Part shown: positions 50,782 through 60,094 of the stretch, one piece after another
How the letters are laid out: each line of letters starts with the position of its first letter
How positions within the stretch are numbered: position 1 is the first letter of the stretch
Notes under the pieces: model-generated
The model's input: the letters and a program-made list of their open reading frames with translations, nothing else
Database searches by the model: none
Told to the model about the DNA's origin: nothing
NCBI RefSeq assembly: GCF_007431345.1
Contig: NZ_CP041730.1
Coordinates: 1,612,001-1,676,000 of the forward strand
DNA: 64,000 nucleotides
Source: Chitinimonas arctica
Lineage (GTDB): Bacteria; Pseudomonadota; Gammaproteobacteria; Burkholderiales; Chitinimonadaceae
Direction: 5' to 3'
Made by a program: the position numbers and the translations under genes

Positions 50782-52470
50782 TCACTTCTTCTTCGCGGCG
50801 GGTTTGGCGGCAGCTTTGACAGCCGGCTTGGCGGCTGGTTTCGCTGCCGGCGCGGCCTTCTCGGCCGGCTTCACCGCTGCCTTGGCCGCCGGTTTTTCCG
50901 CCGGCTTGGCCACTGCCTTTGCTGCCTTCGCAGCCGGCTTGGCTGCCGCCGCCTTGGCGGCTGGCTTGGCCTTGGCAGCCGGCGCGGCTGCGACCTTGGC
51001 GGCCACCACCTTGGCCGGCGCAGCCGCGGCGCGAGCGCGCAGGAATTGCGTCAGCAAAGGTACCGGACGGCCGCTTGCGCCCTTGGCCGGACCGGATTTC
51101 CAGGCGGTGCCGGCGATATCCAGATGCGCCCAGTCGTATTTCTTGGCGAAGCGCGACAGGAAGCAGGCGGCGGTGATCGAACCACCCGGCCGGCCGGCGA
51201 TATTGCCCATATCGGCGAAGTTCGACTTGAGCCCTTCCTGGTACTCGTCCCACAGCGGCATATGCCAGGCGCGGTCGCCCATGGTTTCGCCGGCGGCGAT
51301 CAGTTCGGCGGCCAGCGCATCCTTGTTGGCATACAGGCCGGTGGCGATATGGCCCAGCGCGATCACGCAGGCACCGGTCAGGGTAGCGACGTCCACCACG
51401 GCGGCCGGATCGAAGCGTTCGGCGTAGGTGAGGGCATCGCACAGGATCAGGCGGCCTTCGGCATCGGTATTGAGGATCTCGACCGTCAGCCCTGCCATGG
51501 TAGTGACCACGTCGCCAGGCTTGCAGGCGTTGCCGGCAGGCATGTTTTCGCAGGTCGGTACCACGGCGATCACGTTCAGCGGCAGCTTCATGCGGCCCAC
51601 GGCATGCATGGTCGCCAGTACCGAGCCGGCACCCATCATGTCGTACTTCATCTCGTCCATGCCCTCGCCCGGCTTGAGGCTGATGCCCCCCGAGTCGAAG
51701 GTGATGCCCTTGCCGACCAGCACCACCGGCTTGTCGCCCTTGGCGCCGCCGTCATGCTTGAGGACGATCAACTTCATCGGCTCGCTGCTGCCCTTGCCGA
51801 CCGCCACGAACGAGCCCATGCCGAGCTTTTCGATGTCGGCGCGTTCCAGCACGTCGAGCTTCATGCCGAAGCGCTTGGCGATCTCGCCGGCTTGCGTGGC
51901 CAGGTAGGTAGGGGTGCAGAAATTGGGTGGCAGATTGCCCAGGTCCTTACCGAAGTTGACCGCTTCGCCGATGGCTGCGCCGGCGGCCAAAGCGGTGGTG
52001 ACGGCGGCTTCGTCGCTCTTGCCGACCAGCACGGTCACCTTCTTCAAGCCTGGCTTTTCGTCCTTCTTGGACTTGGTGGTATCGAACTTATAGCTGGCAT
52101 CGTAGGCCGCCACGGCGATCTCTTCCGCGGCCCAGGCCGTCGCGCGGCCTTCAAAGGCAATGGCCAGTTCACCACCTGCCGTGTGGGCGGCCTTGACGGC
52201 GGCGCGCGCGGCATCGCGGAAATCCTTGTCGCTGCTGCCCATGCTGACCAGCAATACCCGCTCGGCCGCTACGCCCGGTACCTTATGCAGCAAGATGGCG
52301 CTGCCGGCTTTCGCGTCCAGGTCGCCCAGCTTGAGGATGGCAGCGAGATGCCCACCGGCAGCCTTGTCAACCGCTTGCGCTGCCGCGCCCAACTTACCGT
52401 CGGCAACGGACAAGGCCAGCACGGCGGCTTTGTGTTTTTCAGGGCTTACGGCCTTGGCAATGATTTCCAC
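50782..52470 (-). CDS. pepA: Leucyl aminopeptidase with a histone-H1-like C-terminal tail
   Basis: This 562-residue protein is a dinuclear metal aminopeptidase that removes N-terminal residues and, in Escherichia coli, also binds DNA in pyrimidine regulation and plasmid recombination. The metal and catalytic residues are Lys254, Asp259, Asp277, Asp336, Glu338 and Arg340 in VGKGITFDSGG and NTDAEGR. After the normal end, near residue 480 (LLTQFLRARA), an 82-residue tail follows (coding positions 50785-51030) with 20 Lys, mostly in KPAAK/KAA units, almost no acidic residues and no Arg. Its composition is like histone H1 or AlgP-type tails. The tail is encoded in the same frame with no stop, so it is part of the protein unless processed. 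Confidence 0.95.
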   Translation of the reverse strand: MEIIAKAVSPEKHKAAVLALSVADGKLGAAAQAVDKAAGGHLAAILKLGDLDAKAGSAILLHKVPGVAAERVLLVSMGSSDKDFRDAARAAVKAAHTAGGELAIAFEGRATAWAAEEIAVAAYDASYKFDTTKSKKDEKPGLKKVTVLVGKSDEAAVTTALAAGAAIGEAVNFGKDLGNLPPNFCTPTYLATQAGEIAKRFGMKLDVLERADIEKLGMGSFVAVGKGSSEPMKLIVLKHDGGAKGDKPVVLVGKGITFDSGGISLKPGEGMDEMKYDMMGAGSVLATMHAVGRMKLPLNVIAVVPTCENMPAGNACKPGDVVTTMAGLTVEILNTDAEGRLILCDALTYAERFDPAAVVDVATLTGACVIALGHIATGLYANKDALAAELIAAGETMGDRAWHMPLWDEYQEGLKSNFADMGNIAGRPGGSITAACFLSRFAKKYDWAHLDIAGTAWKSGPAKGASGRPVPLLTQFLRARAAAAPAKVVAAKVAAAPAAKAKPAAKAAAAKPAAKAAKAVAKPAEKPAAKAAVKPAEKAAPAAKPAAKPAVKAAAKPAAKKK

Positions 52471-52654
52471 GGAGGACTCCTGTAATATCGCGGCTCGGCC
52501 GCTGTCCGATATGGGCAGCGCACCCCGCTAGGTTTTGCAAGGCATGGTTGCTTGTGGCAACCATGCAAACATCTGGAAAATTGTGCCAATTTTCCGAACT
52601 CAACCGGCAAAAGTCAAAGTTCAACCCGTGCCGTCCTCTTCTTCCCGCCCTTCA

Positions 52655-53746
52655 ATGCTGCATTTTTGCCTGCCGTCCGAGCGATTGTTCGAGCGCGCCA
52701 TGCTGCGCGAGTTCGCCAGTATGGGGGCCGGGGTGTTCATTGTGCTACTTACCATCATGGTGGTAACCACCGGCGCCAAGCTGCTCAGCTGGGCTGCCAG
52801 CGGCGTGGTCAGCTCCGAGGCGATTGCAGCCCTGCTCGGTTTCACGCTGCTGGGCATTGTCCCCTGGCTGCTGTCGATGACAGTCTTTATCACGGTGCTG
52901 TGGAGCTTGACCCGCGCCTGGCGCGATCATGAAATGGCGGTGTGGTTTTCGTCCGGACAAGCGCTCACCGCCTGGATCCGGCCGGTGCTGATCTTCGCCC
53001 TGCCACTGGCCCTGGTAGTCGCCATGCTCAGCCTCGGGCTCAGCCCCTGGGCCAAGCAGAAGAGCACCGAATATAGAGAGCAACTGGCCACCCGCGACGA
53101 TATGTCGGCACTGGCGCCTGGCATGTTCAAGGAAGCGCAGCTGACCGACCGGGTATATTTCATCGAGAATTTCTCCGGCAAGAACGGGGCGGCCCGCAAT
53201 ATCTTCGTCCAGGCCACCCAGAAGGATGGCGCGCAAAGCATCACCGTGGCGGCGGAAGGTTATCTGCTCAGCATGCCGGATGGCGAGCGCATCCTGGTCC
53301 TACAAAACGGTCGCCGCTATGAAGGCATGGTAGGCCAACCCAACTACCGCATCGTCGAATTCGGCGAAGCCCGCATCCGGGTACAGGAGCCCGACCGCCG
53401 CGAAGCCAACAGCAAGAGCGAGGCCATGCCCACGCTAGCCCTGCTCGGCAGCCGGAACCTGGAAGAAAAAGGCGAACTGGCGAGGCGGATCGCCAGCCCC
53501 ATCACGACTTTGCTGTTGGCCTTGCTGGCTATTCCGCTGGCCTACGTCAATCCGCGCGTGGGGCGCGGTTTTAATCTGATGGTGGCTATCCTGCTGTTTT
53601 CCATTTATCTCAACCTGGTCAATGTCGCGCAAAGCTGGATCGCCGCCGGGCGACTGCCCAGCCTGATCGGCATGTGGCCGGTCCATGCGGCCATGGCCCT
53701 GATCGTCTGGGGCCTGTTCCGCTGGCGAGCCAAGCCACGCTCATGA
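52655..53746 (+). CDS. lptF: LPS export permease LptF
   Basis: This 363-residue inner-membrane permease works with LptG and LptB to pull lipopolysaccharide out of the membrane. It has six spans, with the beta-rich periplasmic domain in the middle (AEGYLLSMPDGERILVLQNG in parts). I take the ATG at 52655; an in-frame TTG near 52685 would give the common start LFERAMLREF and is a real alternative, since neither has a strong Shine-Dalgarno. It is divergent from pepA and overlaps lptG by 4 bases. Confidence 0.95.
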   Translation: MLHFCLPSERLFERAMLREFASMGAGVFIVLLTIMVVTTGAKLLSWAASGVVSSEAIAALLGFTLLGIVPWLLSMTVFITVLWSLTRAWRDHEMAVWFSSGQALTAWIRPVLIFALPLALVVAMLSLGLSPWAKQKSTEYREQLATRDDMSALAPGMFKEAQLTDRVYFIENFSGKNGAARNIFVQATQKDGAQSITVAAEGYLLSMPDGERILVLQNGRRYEGMVGQPNYRIVEFGEARIRVQEPDRREANSKSEAMPTLALLGSRNLEEKGELARRIASPITTLLLALLAIPLAYVNPRVGRGFNLMVAILLFSIYLNLVNVAQSWIAAGRLPSLIGMWPVHAAMALIVWGLFRWRAKPRS

Positions 53747-54819
53747 AATCGCTTTCCCGCTACCTGATCGCCGAAGTCGTCCGCAACAGCTTGTTTGTGT
53801 TGGCGGGCTTATTGGGCCTATTCCTGTTCTTCGACCTGATCGGCGAATTGCGCGACGTCGGCCACGGCAACTACACCTTTCTCAAATTGCTGGGCTATGT
53901 GCTGTTGCTGGTACCGGGACATGCCTACGAGCTGATGCCCATCGCCGTATTGATCGGCGGCATGATGGGTATTTCCCTGCTCAACCAGCACTCCGAATTG
54001 ACCGTCATGCGGGTGGGCGGGCTGTCCGTCACCCGCCTGTTGGGCATCCTGTCCGTGGCGGGACTGGGCTTTTCCCTGCTCACCCTGGCCGCCGGCGAAT
54101 TCGTGGCTCCGCGCGCCGAACGGGCCGCCAAGCAATTGCAGCTGGCGGCCAAGGGGCAGCTGGTGGGCCAGGACTACCGCTCTGGCGTGTGGATGAAGGA
54201 CGATGGCAATTTCGTCAATGTCCGCGAGGTCCTGCCGGACCAGACATTGCGTTTCGTCAACGTCTACCAATTCGACAGCTCCCGTCATATGAGTACCTAT
54301 GGCCACGCCCAACGCGGCGTCTGGCAGCCGGAGCAGAGCGCCTGGAAGCTGACCGATGTGACCCTGACCTTCTTCGAAGCCGGCCAGGTGCGGGTGCAGA
54401 AGCTGGCCGAATACCAATGGCGCTCGGTGCTGACGCCCAATATGTTGTCGGTGCTGATGGTATTGCCGGAACAGATGTCGGTGATGACCCTGGTCGACTA
54501 TATCGAGCACCTGCGCCATAACCAGCAGAAGACCAACCGTTTCGATATCGCGCTATGGACCAAGCTGGTCTATCCATTCGCCTGCCTGGCCATGCTGCTG
54601 ATCGCCCTGCCCTTTGCCCAGACGCAGCGGCGCGGCGGTGGCGTGGGTATGAAACTGTTCGTGGGCATCATGCTGGGGCTGGGATTCTACTTTGTGAACA
54701 AGCTGGTCAGTCAGCTTGGCATCCTCTACGGCTGGTCGCCGTTATTGGCGGCCATGCTGCCGTCCGGACTTTTCCTGCTGCTGGCGCTGTTTCTATTGTG
54801 GCGGCAAGAACGCCGCTGA
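53743..54819 (+). CDS. lptG: LPS export permease LptG
   Basis: This 358-residue permease is the partner of LptF. It starts MKSLSRYLIAEVVRNSLFVL and has six spans with a periplasmic beta-jellyroll between spans 3 and 4. The ATG overlaps the lptF stop (ATGA), and a longer frame upstream is not needed. The pair is transcribed divergently from pepA, as in many Proteobacteria. Confidence 0.97.
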   Translation: MKSLSRYLIAEVVRNSLFVLAGLLGLFLFFDLIGELRDVGHGNYTFLKLLGYVLLLVPGHAYELMPIAVLIGGMMGISLLNQHSELTVMRVGGLSVTRLLGILSVAGLGFSLLTLAAGEFVAPRAERAAKQLQLAAKGQLVGQDYRSGVWMKDDGNFVNVREVLPDQTLRFVNVYQFDSSRHMSTYGHAQRGVWQPEQSAWKLTDVTLTFFEAGQVRVQKLAEYQWRSVLTPNMLSVLMVLPEQMSVMTLVDYIEHLRHNQQKTNRFDIALWTKLVYPFACLAMLLIALPFAQTQRRGGGVGMKLFVGIMLGLGFYFVNKLVSQLGILYGWSPLLAAMLPSGLFLLLALFLLWRQERR

Positions 54820-54823
54820 AATT

Positions 54824-55312
54824 TCACCACCAGTAGGCCAGGGCGAACAATCCCACCATCAGCAGGCTCAAGCTCAGCTTGAAAACCGTTCCCAGCAGAA
54901 TGCCCAGCCAGGTACCCAGGCCCACCTTGCCGGCGTGCAGGGCATCATTCCGCACGGTCAGCTCGCCCAGGACCGCCCCGACAAAGGGGCCGAAGATCAG
55001 GCCGGGAATACCGAACAGGATGCCCACCAGCGTCCCCAGGGTGGCCCCCAGTACGGCCTGGCGGCTGGCGCCCACCTTGCCGGCGCCCCAGGCGCCGGCG
55101 ACCAGGTCGACCAGCATCATCAGCACGCCTATCAGCCCCAGCGCCGCCAGCCACGCCCAGCCTACCCGTTCAAAATCATCCAGCCAGGCGCCAAGCAGAC
55201 ACCCCGCCAGCAACAAGGGCACGGCGGGCAGGAGGGGGAGCAGGTTACCGGCAAAACCGGCCAGCATCAGCAGGATGGCCAACGCCCAGCCAGCCAGATA
55301 GGGATAGTCCAT
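54824..55312 (-). CDS. DUF456 membrane protein
   Basis: This 162-residue protein has about four to five spans and the glycine-rich repeats LGATLGTLVGILFGIPGLIF and GPFVGAVLGELTV that mark DUF456. Function is unknown; the family is widespread. It is convergent with lptG, with only 4 bases between the stops. Confidence 0.9.
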   Translation of the reverse strand: MDYPYLAGWALAILLMLAGFAGNLLPLLPAVPLLLAGCLLGAWLDDFERVGWAWLAALGLIGVLMMLVDLVAGAWGAGKVGASRQAVLGATLGTLVGILFGIPGLIFGPFVGAVLGELTVRNDALHAGKVGLGTWLGILLGTVFKLSLSLLMVGLFALAYWW

Positions 55313-55400
55313 AAGCAGCCTAGATAGGTTGAACAGACCGTAATCTATCCAGCCATGGCCCTTACGTCACCTTCGTTGTGCGGGGATAGCGCCAAACACA

Positions 55401-55430
55401 AAGGCGACCCTGCTTCAGGTCGCCTTTTCT
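55401..55430. terminator. Intrinsic terminator with T run
   Basis: AAGGCGACC at 55401-55409 pairs with GGTCGCCTT at 55418-55426 and is followed by TTCT and more T on the plus strand; on the minus strand the far side is also T-rich. It fits as the end of the minus-strand small gene at 55492 and can stop plus-strand read-through. Confidence 0.75.
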
Positions 55431-55491
55431 TTGCTGGCTCGGCCTTATCGGCGGGAGCCATTTGGACGCTAGCGCGCGTCGCTGATGCGGG

Positions 55492-55689
55492 CTATGAGAA
55501 CGCACCCGCCAGAATTGCATAATCGCTGTTACGACGGCCGAAGGAACCGCGTTGTTCACTTCCGACCAGCGCGAGATTCAGTATGCGCCAATCGCGGTCT
55601 TCCAGATCCATAGGGGTACGACGTTCCTGCAGTCGCCGTTCCTGGCCCAAGTAAGCAGACATGGTTGTCAGATAGGACTGTTCTTGCAT
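55492..55689 (-). CDS. Small hypothetical protein
   Basis: This 65-residue protein (MQEQSYLTTMSAYLGQERRL at the start) is charged and soluble, and matches no family I know. A very strong Shine-Dalgarno (GGAGAGGAGG) lies 4 bases before the ATG and a good terminator follows, which together support a real gene. Its role is unknown. Confidence 0.6.
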   Translation of the reverse strand: MQEQSYLTTMSAYLGQERRLQERRTPMDLEDRDWRILNLALVGSEQRGSFGRRNSDYAILAGAFS

Positions 55690-55794
55690 CCGGCCTCCTC
55701 TCCTTGACGCGGCTTGACTGCTCGCCGCCTTGAGATGTCACTTTAGTCCTCTCGGCGGGTTTTTGCCTAGCCGTTCGTCGTGAAAAAATTTCAA

Positions 55795-56103
55795 CTACCC
55801 CCAAGCGAAGCGGCGCAGGTCGATGCGCCCCTCGGCGGAAAACTGCACGCCCTCGTGTTGCAACAACACCCGCTGCAGATCGTCCGAGCCATCCAGCCCC
55901 CGGGCACTGATCCGCCCTTCGCCGCTGACCACCCGCCACCATGGCGCCTCCTCGCCCTCCGGCAACTGCTTGAGCGCCACCCCCACACGCCGGGCGTGGC
56001 GCGGCAAGCCCGCCGCCCGGGCTACTTGTCCGTAGCTCATGACCCAGCCGGGCGGGATCGTCCGGACAATGGCAATAAATGCGGCATGCTGGGGATTCAT
56101 CAC
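55795..56103 (-). CDS. Alkyltransferase-like protein (ATL, YbaZ type)
   Basis: This 102-residue protein has the MGMT-like DNA-binding fold with WVMSYGQVARAAGLPRHAR, but the alkyl-acceptor Cys of PCHRV is replaced by Trp (PWWRVV). Such ATL proteins bind O6-alkylguanine and flag it for nucleotide excision repair rather than repair it directly. The ATG at 56103 is the first of two adjacent Met codons. It follows ilvD by 16 bases on the same strand. Confidence 0.92.
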   Translation of the reverse strand: MMNPQHAAFIAIVRTIPPGWVMSYGQVARAAGLPRHARRVGVALKQLPEGEEAPWWRVVSGEGRISARGLDGSDDLQRVLLQHEGVQFSAEGRIDLRRFAWG

Positions 56104-56119
56104 GACCGGGCCGATGGTT

Positions 56120-57973
56120 TCAGCGTTCGATCTGGCTAACGTCGCGCACGGCGCCGGTATCGGCCGAGGTAGTCATGGCCGCGTAGGCGCGCAAGGCGGG
56201 CGACACCAAACGCTCCCGATTCATTGGTTTAAAGGCCTGGGCGCCGCGGGCCAGCATGGCCGCTCTGCGGCGCGCCAATTCCTCCTCGCTCACCGCCAGG
56301 TGGATACGGCGCTGCGGGATATCGATCTCGATGCGATCCCCTTCTTCGGCCAAGCCGATCAAGCCGCCTTCGGCCGCTTCCGGCGAGACATGCCCGATGC
56401 TGAGCCCGGAGGTGCCGCCCGAGAAGCGTCCGTCGGTGAGCAAGGCGCAAGCCTTGCCCAAGCCCTTGGACTTCAGGTACGAGGTGGGATAAAGCATCTC
56501 CTGCATGCCGGGACCGCCTTTCGGACCCTCATAGCGGATCAGCACCAGATCGCCCGCGACGATACGGTCGGCCAGGATGGCTTCCACCGCCGCGTCCTGG
56601 CTCTCGAAGATCCGCGCCCGCCCGGTAAAGCACAGGATGGAGTCATCCACGCCGGCGGTTTTGACGATGCAGCCCCGTTCGGCGATATTGCCGTAGAGCA
56701 CGGCCAGTCCGCCATCCTGCGAATAGGCATGGGCCTTGGAACGGATGCAGCCGTTCTCCCTGTCCGTATCCAGCGTGGGGTAGCGCATGGATTGCGAGAA
56801 GGCGATCGTGGTGGCCACGCCACCGGGTGCGGCACGGTAGAAGGTATGCGCCGCCGAGTCGGGTGCCTGCTGCATCACGTCCCAACTGGCCAGCGCGGCA
56901 GCCAGGCTGGGCGAGTGGACGGTCGGCACGTCGCGGTGCAGCAGGCCGGCACGGTCCAGCTCGGCCAGGATGGCCACCACTCCGCCAGCTCGGTGTACAT
57001 CTTCCATATGGTATTTCTGGGTAGCCGGCGCAACCTTGGCCAGGCAGGGCACGCGACGCGAGACCCGGTCGATATCGGCCATCTTGAAATCGACGCCCGC
57101 CTCGCTGGCCGCCGCCAGCAGATGCAGCACGGTATTGGTGGACCCCCCCATGGCCACGTCCAGGCTCATGGCGTTTTCGAACGCTTCCCGGCTGGCGATA
57201 TGGCGTGGCAATGCGGTCGCGTCGTCGCCTTCGTAATAGCGCTTGGCCAGCTCGACAATCAGCCGCCCGGCTCTCAGGAACAATTCCTTGCGGTCGCCAT
57301 GGGTGGCCAGCAGCGAGCCATTGCCGGGCAGGCTCAGGCCCAGCGCCTCGGTCAGGCAGTTCATGGAATTGGCGGTGAACATGCCGGAACAGGAACCGCA
57401 GGTCGGGCAGGCGCTGCGCTCCACCGCGGCCACCTCGGCGTCGCTGACCTGGTCATTGGCCGCCTCGACCATGGCATCCACCAGATCCAGTTTGCGCGTC
57501 TCCCCATTCCAATTGACCTTGCCCGCCTCCATCGGTCCGCCCGATACGAACACCACCGGGATATTCAGGCGCAAGGCAGCCATCAGCATGCCCGGGGTGA
57601 TCTTGTCGCAATTGGAGATGCACACCAGCGCATCGGCGCAGTGGGCATTCACCATGTATTCGACCGAATCGGCGATCAGCTCGCGGCTGGGCAAGGAATA
57701 CAGCATGCCGCCATGGCCCATGGCGATACCGTCATCGACGGCGATGGTATTGAATTCCTTGGCCACCCCACCGGACCGCTCGATCTCGCGGGCGACCAGC
57801 TGTCCCAGATTCTGCAGGTGCACATGGCCCGGTACGAACTGGGTGAAGGAATTGCAGACGGCGATGATGGGCTTGTCGAAGTCGCCATCCTTCATGCCGG
57901 TGGCGCGCCAAAGGGCACGGGCGCCGGCCATATTGCGGCCGTGGGTGGTGGTACGGGAACGATAGACGGGCAT
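56120..57973 (-). CDS. ilvD: Dihydroxy-acid dehydratase
   Basis: This 617-residue enzyme makes the ketoacid precursors of valine, leucine and isoleucine. The three Fe-S cysteines lie in AVCNSFTQFVPGH, SNCDKITPGM and PTCGSCSGMF, and the end GRFSGGTSGLSIGHVSPEA is typical. The length fits the family. It stands upstream of the alkyltransferase-like gene; the other ilv genes are not in the window. Confidence 0.97.
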   Translation of the reverse strand: MPVYRSRTTTHGRNMAGARALWRATGMKDGDFDKPIIAVCNSFTQFVPGHVHLQNLGQLVAREIERSGGVAKEFNTIAVDDGIAMGHGGMLYSLPSRELIADSVEYMVNAHCADALVCISNCDKITPGMLMAALRLNIPVVFVSGGPMEAGKVNWNGETRKLDLVDAMVEAANDQVSDAEVAAVERSACPTCGSCSGMFTANSMNCLTEALGLSLPGNGSLLATHGDRKELFLRAGRLIVELAKRYYEGDDATALPRHIASREAFENAMSLDVAMGGSTNTVLHLLAAASEAGVDFKMADIDRVSRRVPCLAKVAPATQKYHMEDVHRAGGVVAILAELDRAGLLHRDVPTVHSPSLAAALASWDVMQQAPDSAAHTFYRAAPGGVATTIAFSQSMRYPTLDTDRENGCIRSKAHAYSQDGGLAVLYGNIAERGCIVKTAGVDDSILCFTGRARIFESQDAAVEAILADRIVAGDLVLIRYEGPKGGPGMQEMLYPTSYLKSKGLGKACALLTDGRFSGGTSGLSIGHVSPEAAEGGLIGLAEEGDRIEIDIPQRRIHLAVSEEELARRRAAMLARGAQAFKPMNRERLVSPALRAYAAMTTSADTGAVRDVSQIER

Positions 57974-58223
57974 GCTCGGAATCCTTGGCGCGGGCGGCGC
58001 GCCGATTTGTTCGACAGTCGCGGTTCAACCGGGAGTCAGGAAAAGATCGTCGGATCGACACCCGCTGATACGGGAAGGAAACGGGTCGCGGGGCGGGGTC
58101 TGTGAACGCTTGCTGCGCGGCCGCGCCGGGGGTGGTTGGCGCTGCATTTCCGATGTCCGGATGGCGATTCTAGCCTGAAATGCCCTTGAACATACTTACC
58201 CCAGCCAAGCGGCGACAATCCAT
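57974..58223. other. Intergenic stretch without a recognised feature
   Basis: These 250 bases lie between the ilvD start and the end of the LysR gene and probably contain the ilvD promoter. I see no strong hairpin, palindrome or leader peptide with the branched-chain-codon pattern of an attenuator. Confidence 0.4.
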
Positions 58224-59120
58224 CTAACGCGCGGCAGTAAGCAGTTCCGCCATCCAATCAACAAAAGCCTGCACCCGGCGGGAAAGATGGCGCCGATGCG
58301 GATAGCACACCGATATCGGCATCGGCGGCGCCGTCCATTCCGGCAAGACTTCCTGCAACTCGCCCGCCGCCACATGCGCATGCATATCGTGGCGCGGTAC
58401 CTGGATCAAACCCTGGCCGGCGATGGCGCAAGCGATATAGGTCTCGGCATGGTTGGCGGCTACCCGTCCATTCATGGCCAGCGTCTTGCGCATGCCCTCC
58501 TCCAGGTATTCCCATTCGAGCACCCTGCCATTGGCCGGCGAAATGTAGTGGACCGCCAGATGCGCGGAAAGGTCCGTCAACCGCTTTGGCGTGCCATACC
58601 GGGCCAGGTAGGCCGGGCTGGCGTAATTGCCCTGTTCCAACAGGCCCAGCCGGCGGGCGACCAGGCCGGAGTCATGCAACTCCCCCACCCGCACGACGCA
58701 ATCCACCCCTTCCCGCACCAAGTCCACCGGCCGGTCGCTGACGCCCAGTTCCAGGCTGATATCCGGATAGCGGGCAAAGAACCCGGGCAATGCCGGCGCG
58801 ATCAGCAAGCGGCCGATACGGCCGGGCACATCGACGCGCAATCGTCCCGCCGGCATCCGGCCCGCTTGTCGAAACAGTGCCTCGGTCTCTTCGAAGTCGC
58901 CCAGCAGCCGCTGACAGCGCTCCAGATAGGCCGTGCCATCCTGCGTCAGCTGTACTCGCCGGGTGGTGCGTTGCAGTAGCCGCACACCCAATTGCGCTTC
59001 CAACTGCTGGACGGCCATCGACACCGTGGCGCGGGGTAATTGCAGCAGATCGGCGGCGCGGGTGAAGCCGCCGCTTTCGGCTACCCGCACAAAAATCTGC
59101 ATGGCGTGAATGCGATCCAT
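58224..59120 (-). CDS. LysR-family transcriptional regulator
   Basis: This 298-residue regulator has the LysR helix-turn-helix at the N-terminus (GFTRAADLLQLPRATVSMAVQQLEAQLG in parts) and a periplasmic-binding-like effector domain (LRVDVPGRIGRLLIAPALPGF, SLELGVSDRPVDLVREGVDCVVR in parts). It is divergent from the SDR gene at 59249, the usual place for its target. The inducer is unknown. Confidence 0.95.
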   Translation of the reverse strand: MDRIHAMQIFVRVAESGGFTRAADLLQLPRATVSMAVQQLEAQLGVRLLQRTTRRVQLTQDGTAYLERCQRLLGDFEETEALFRQAGRMPAGRLRVDVPGRIGRLLIAPALPGFFARYPDISLELGVSDRPVDLVREGVDCVVRVGELHDSGLVARRLGLLEQGNYASPAYLARYGTPKRLTDLSAHLAVHYISPANGRVLEWEYLEEGMRKTLAMNGRVAANHAETYIACAIAGQGLIQVPRHDMHAHVAAGELQEVLPEWTAPPMPISVCYPHRRHLSRRVQAFVDWMAELLTAAR

Positions 59121-59248
59121 ATCTTCTTGATTAGCGCGTATTTATGAAAAGTGTAGCCATATATAAGCCATTTATCCGAACCAGGCCAACAAACATACTG
59201 CACTCACTTCGCCGCATGGCAGGCGACAACCCGAGCAGGAGCAATATC

Positions 59249-60013
59249 ATGAACACGACTTTCAACAACAAAGTGGCCTTGGTTATCGGCGCATCGCGCA
59301 ATATGGGCCGCGCCTTTGCCGAGATGCTGGCGCAGGAAGGCGCGCGGGTGGCCGTCCACTACCATAGCGCCGGCTCCCGGACCGGTGCGGAAGAAGCCGT
59401 CGCCACCATCGGCGCGGCAGGCGGCCAGGCGCTGGCCTTGCAGGCCGATATCCGCCGCGTGGCCGATATCCAGCGTTTGTTCGATGCGGTGGAGGAACAC
59501 TTTGGCGGCATCGATATCGTGATCAATACGGCCGGCCAAATGTTGAAGAAGCCGGTAATCGAGGTCGGCGAGGATGAGTTCGACGATATCTTCGCGCTGA
59601 ACTGCAAGGCGGCCTTCTTTATCATGCAGGAAGCAGGCAAGCGCCTGCGCGACAATGGCCGCATCCTCAATATCGGCACTTCCTTGTTGGCCGCTACCGT
59701 CGCGGGCTATGCCGCCTATGCCGCCTATGCCGGCAGCAAAGCCCCGCTGGAAGACTTCAGCCGCGCCCTGGCCAAGGAGGTGGGTGCCCGCGGCATCACC
59801 GTCAATACGCTTTGTCCCGGTCCGATGGATACCGAGTTCTTCCACGCAGCCGAAACCCCGGAAGCCGTCGCCTATCTGAAGCGCGCCAGCATCAACGGCC
59901 AGCTGGGCCAGGTCGGCGATCTGCTGCCGGTGGTGAAGATGCTGGTTTCGCCGGAGAACAACTGGATCACGGCCCAGGCCATCTTCGCCAACGGCGGCTT
60001 TGTGGCCCGCTAG
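59249..60013 (+). CDS. Short-chain dehydrogenase, LysR-linked
   Basis: This 254-residue NAD(P)-dependent oxidoreductase has the GASRNMGRAFA nucleotide motif, NTAG, and a catalytic Ser/Tyr/Lys with a run of YAAYAAYAGSK, of which YAGSK is the active pair. I start at the ATG at 59249, which has AGGAG 7 bases upstream; a longer frame to 59144 lies in the control region. The divergent LysR gene probably controls it. The substrate is unknown. Confidence 0.93.
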   Translation: MNTTFNNKVALVIGASRNMGRAFAEMLAQEGARVAVHYHSAGSRTGAEEAVATIGAAGGQALALQADIRRVADIQRLFDAVEEHFGGIDIVINTAGQMLKKPVIEVGEDEFDDIFALNCKAAFFIMQEAGKRLRDNGRILNIGTSLLAATVAGYAAYAAYAGSKAPLEDFSRALAKEVGARGITVNTLCPGPMDTEFFHAAETPEAVAYLKRASINGQLGQVGDLLPVVKMLVSPENNWITAQAIFANGGFVAR

Positions 60014-60056
60014 GGTTTTCAGGGCCCTCCCCGGCCGCAGCTACGCGTGGGCCGGC

Positions 60057-60062
60057 TATAAT
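60057..60062 (+). promoter_or_regulatory. Candidate -10 box for lgt
   Basis: A perfect TATAAT sits 33 bases before the lgt ATG. The matching -35 region is weak, so the promoter is likely but not certain. Confidence 0.35.
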
Positions 60063-60094
60063 GCGGCCCTTCGTCCAATCGTCCGAGCCATGCC

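Noticed and set aside
50779..52485. 568-codon plus-strand frame opposite pepA
   Set aside because: Antisense shadow of pepA; rich in Gly, Arg and His with no motif.
56039..58105. 688-codon plus-strand frame opposite ilvD
   Set aside because: Antisense shadow of ilvD and its flanks; no recognisable protein features.
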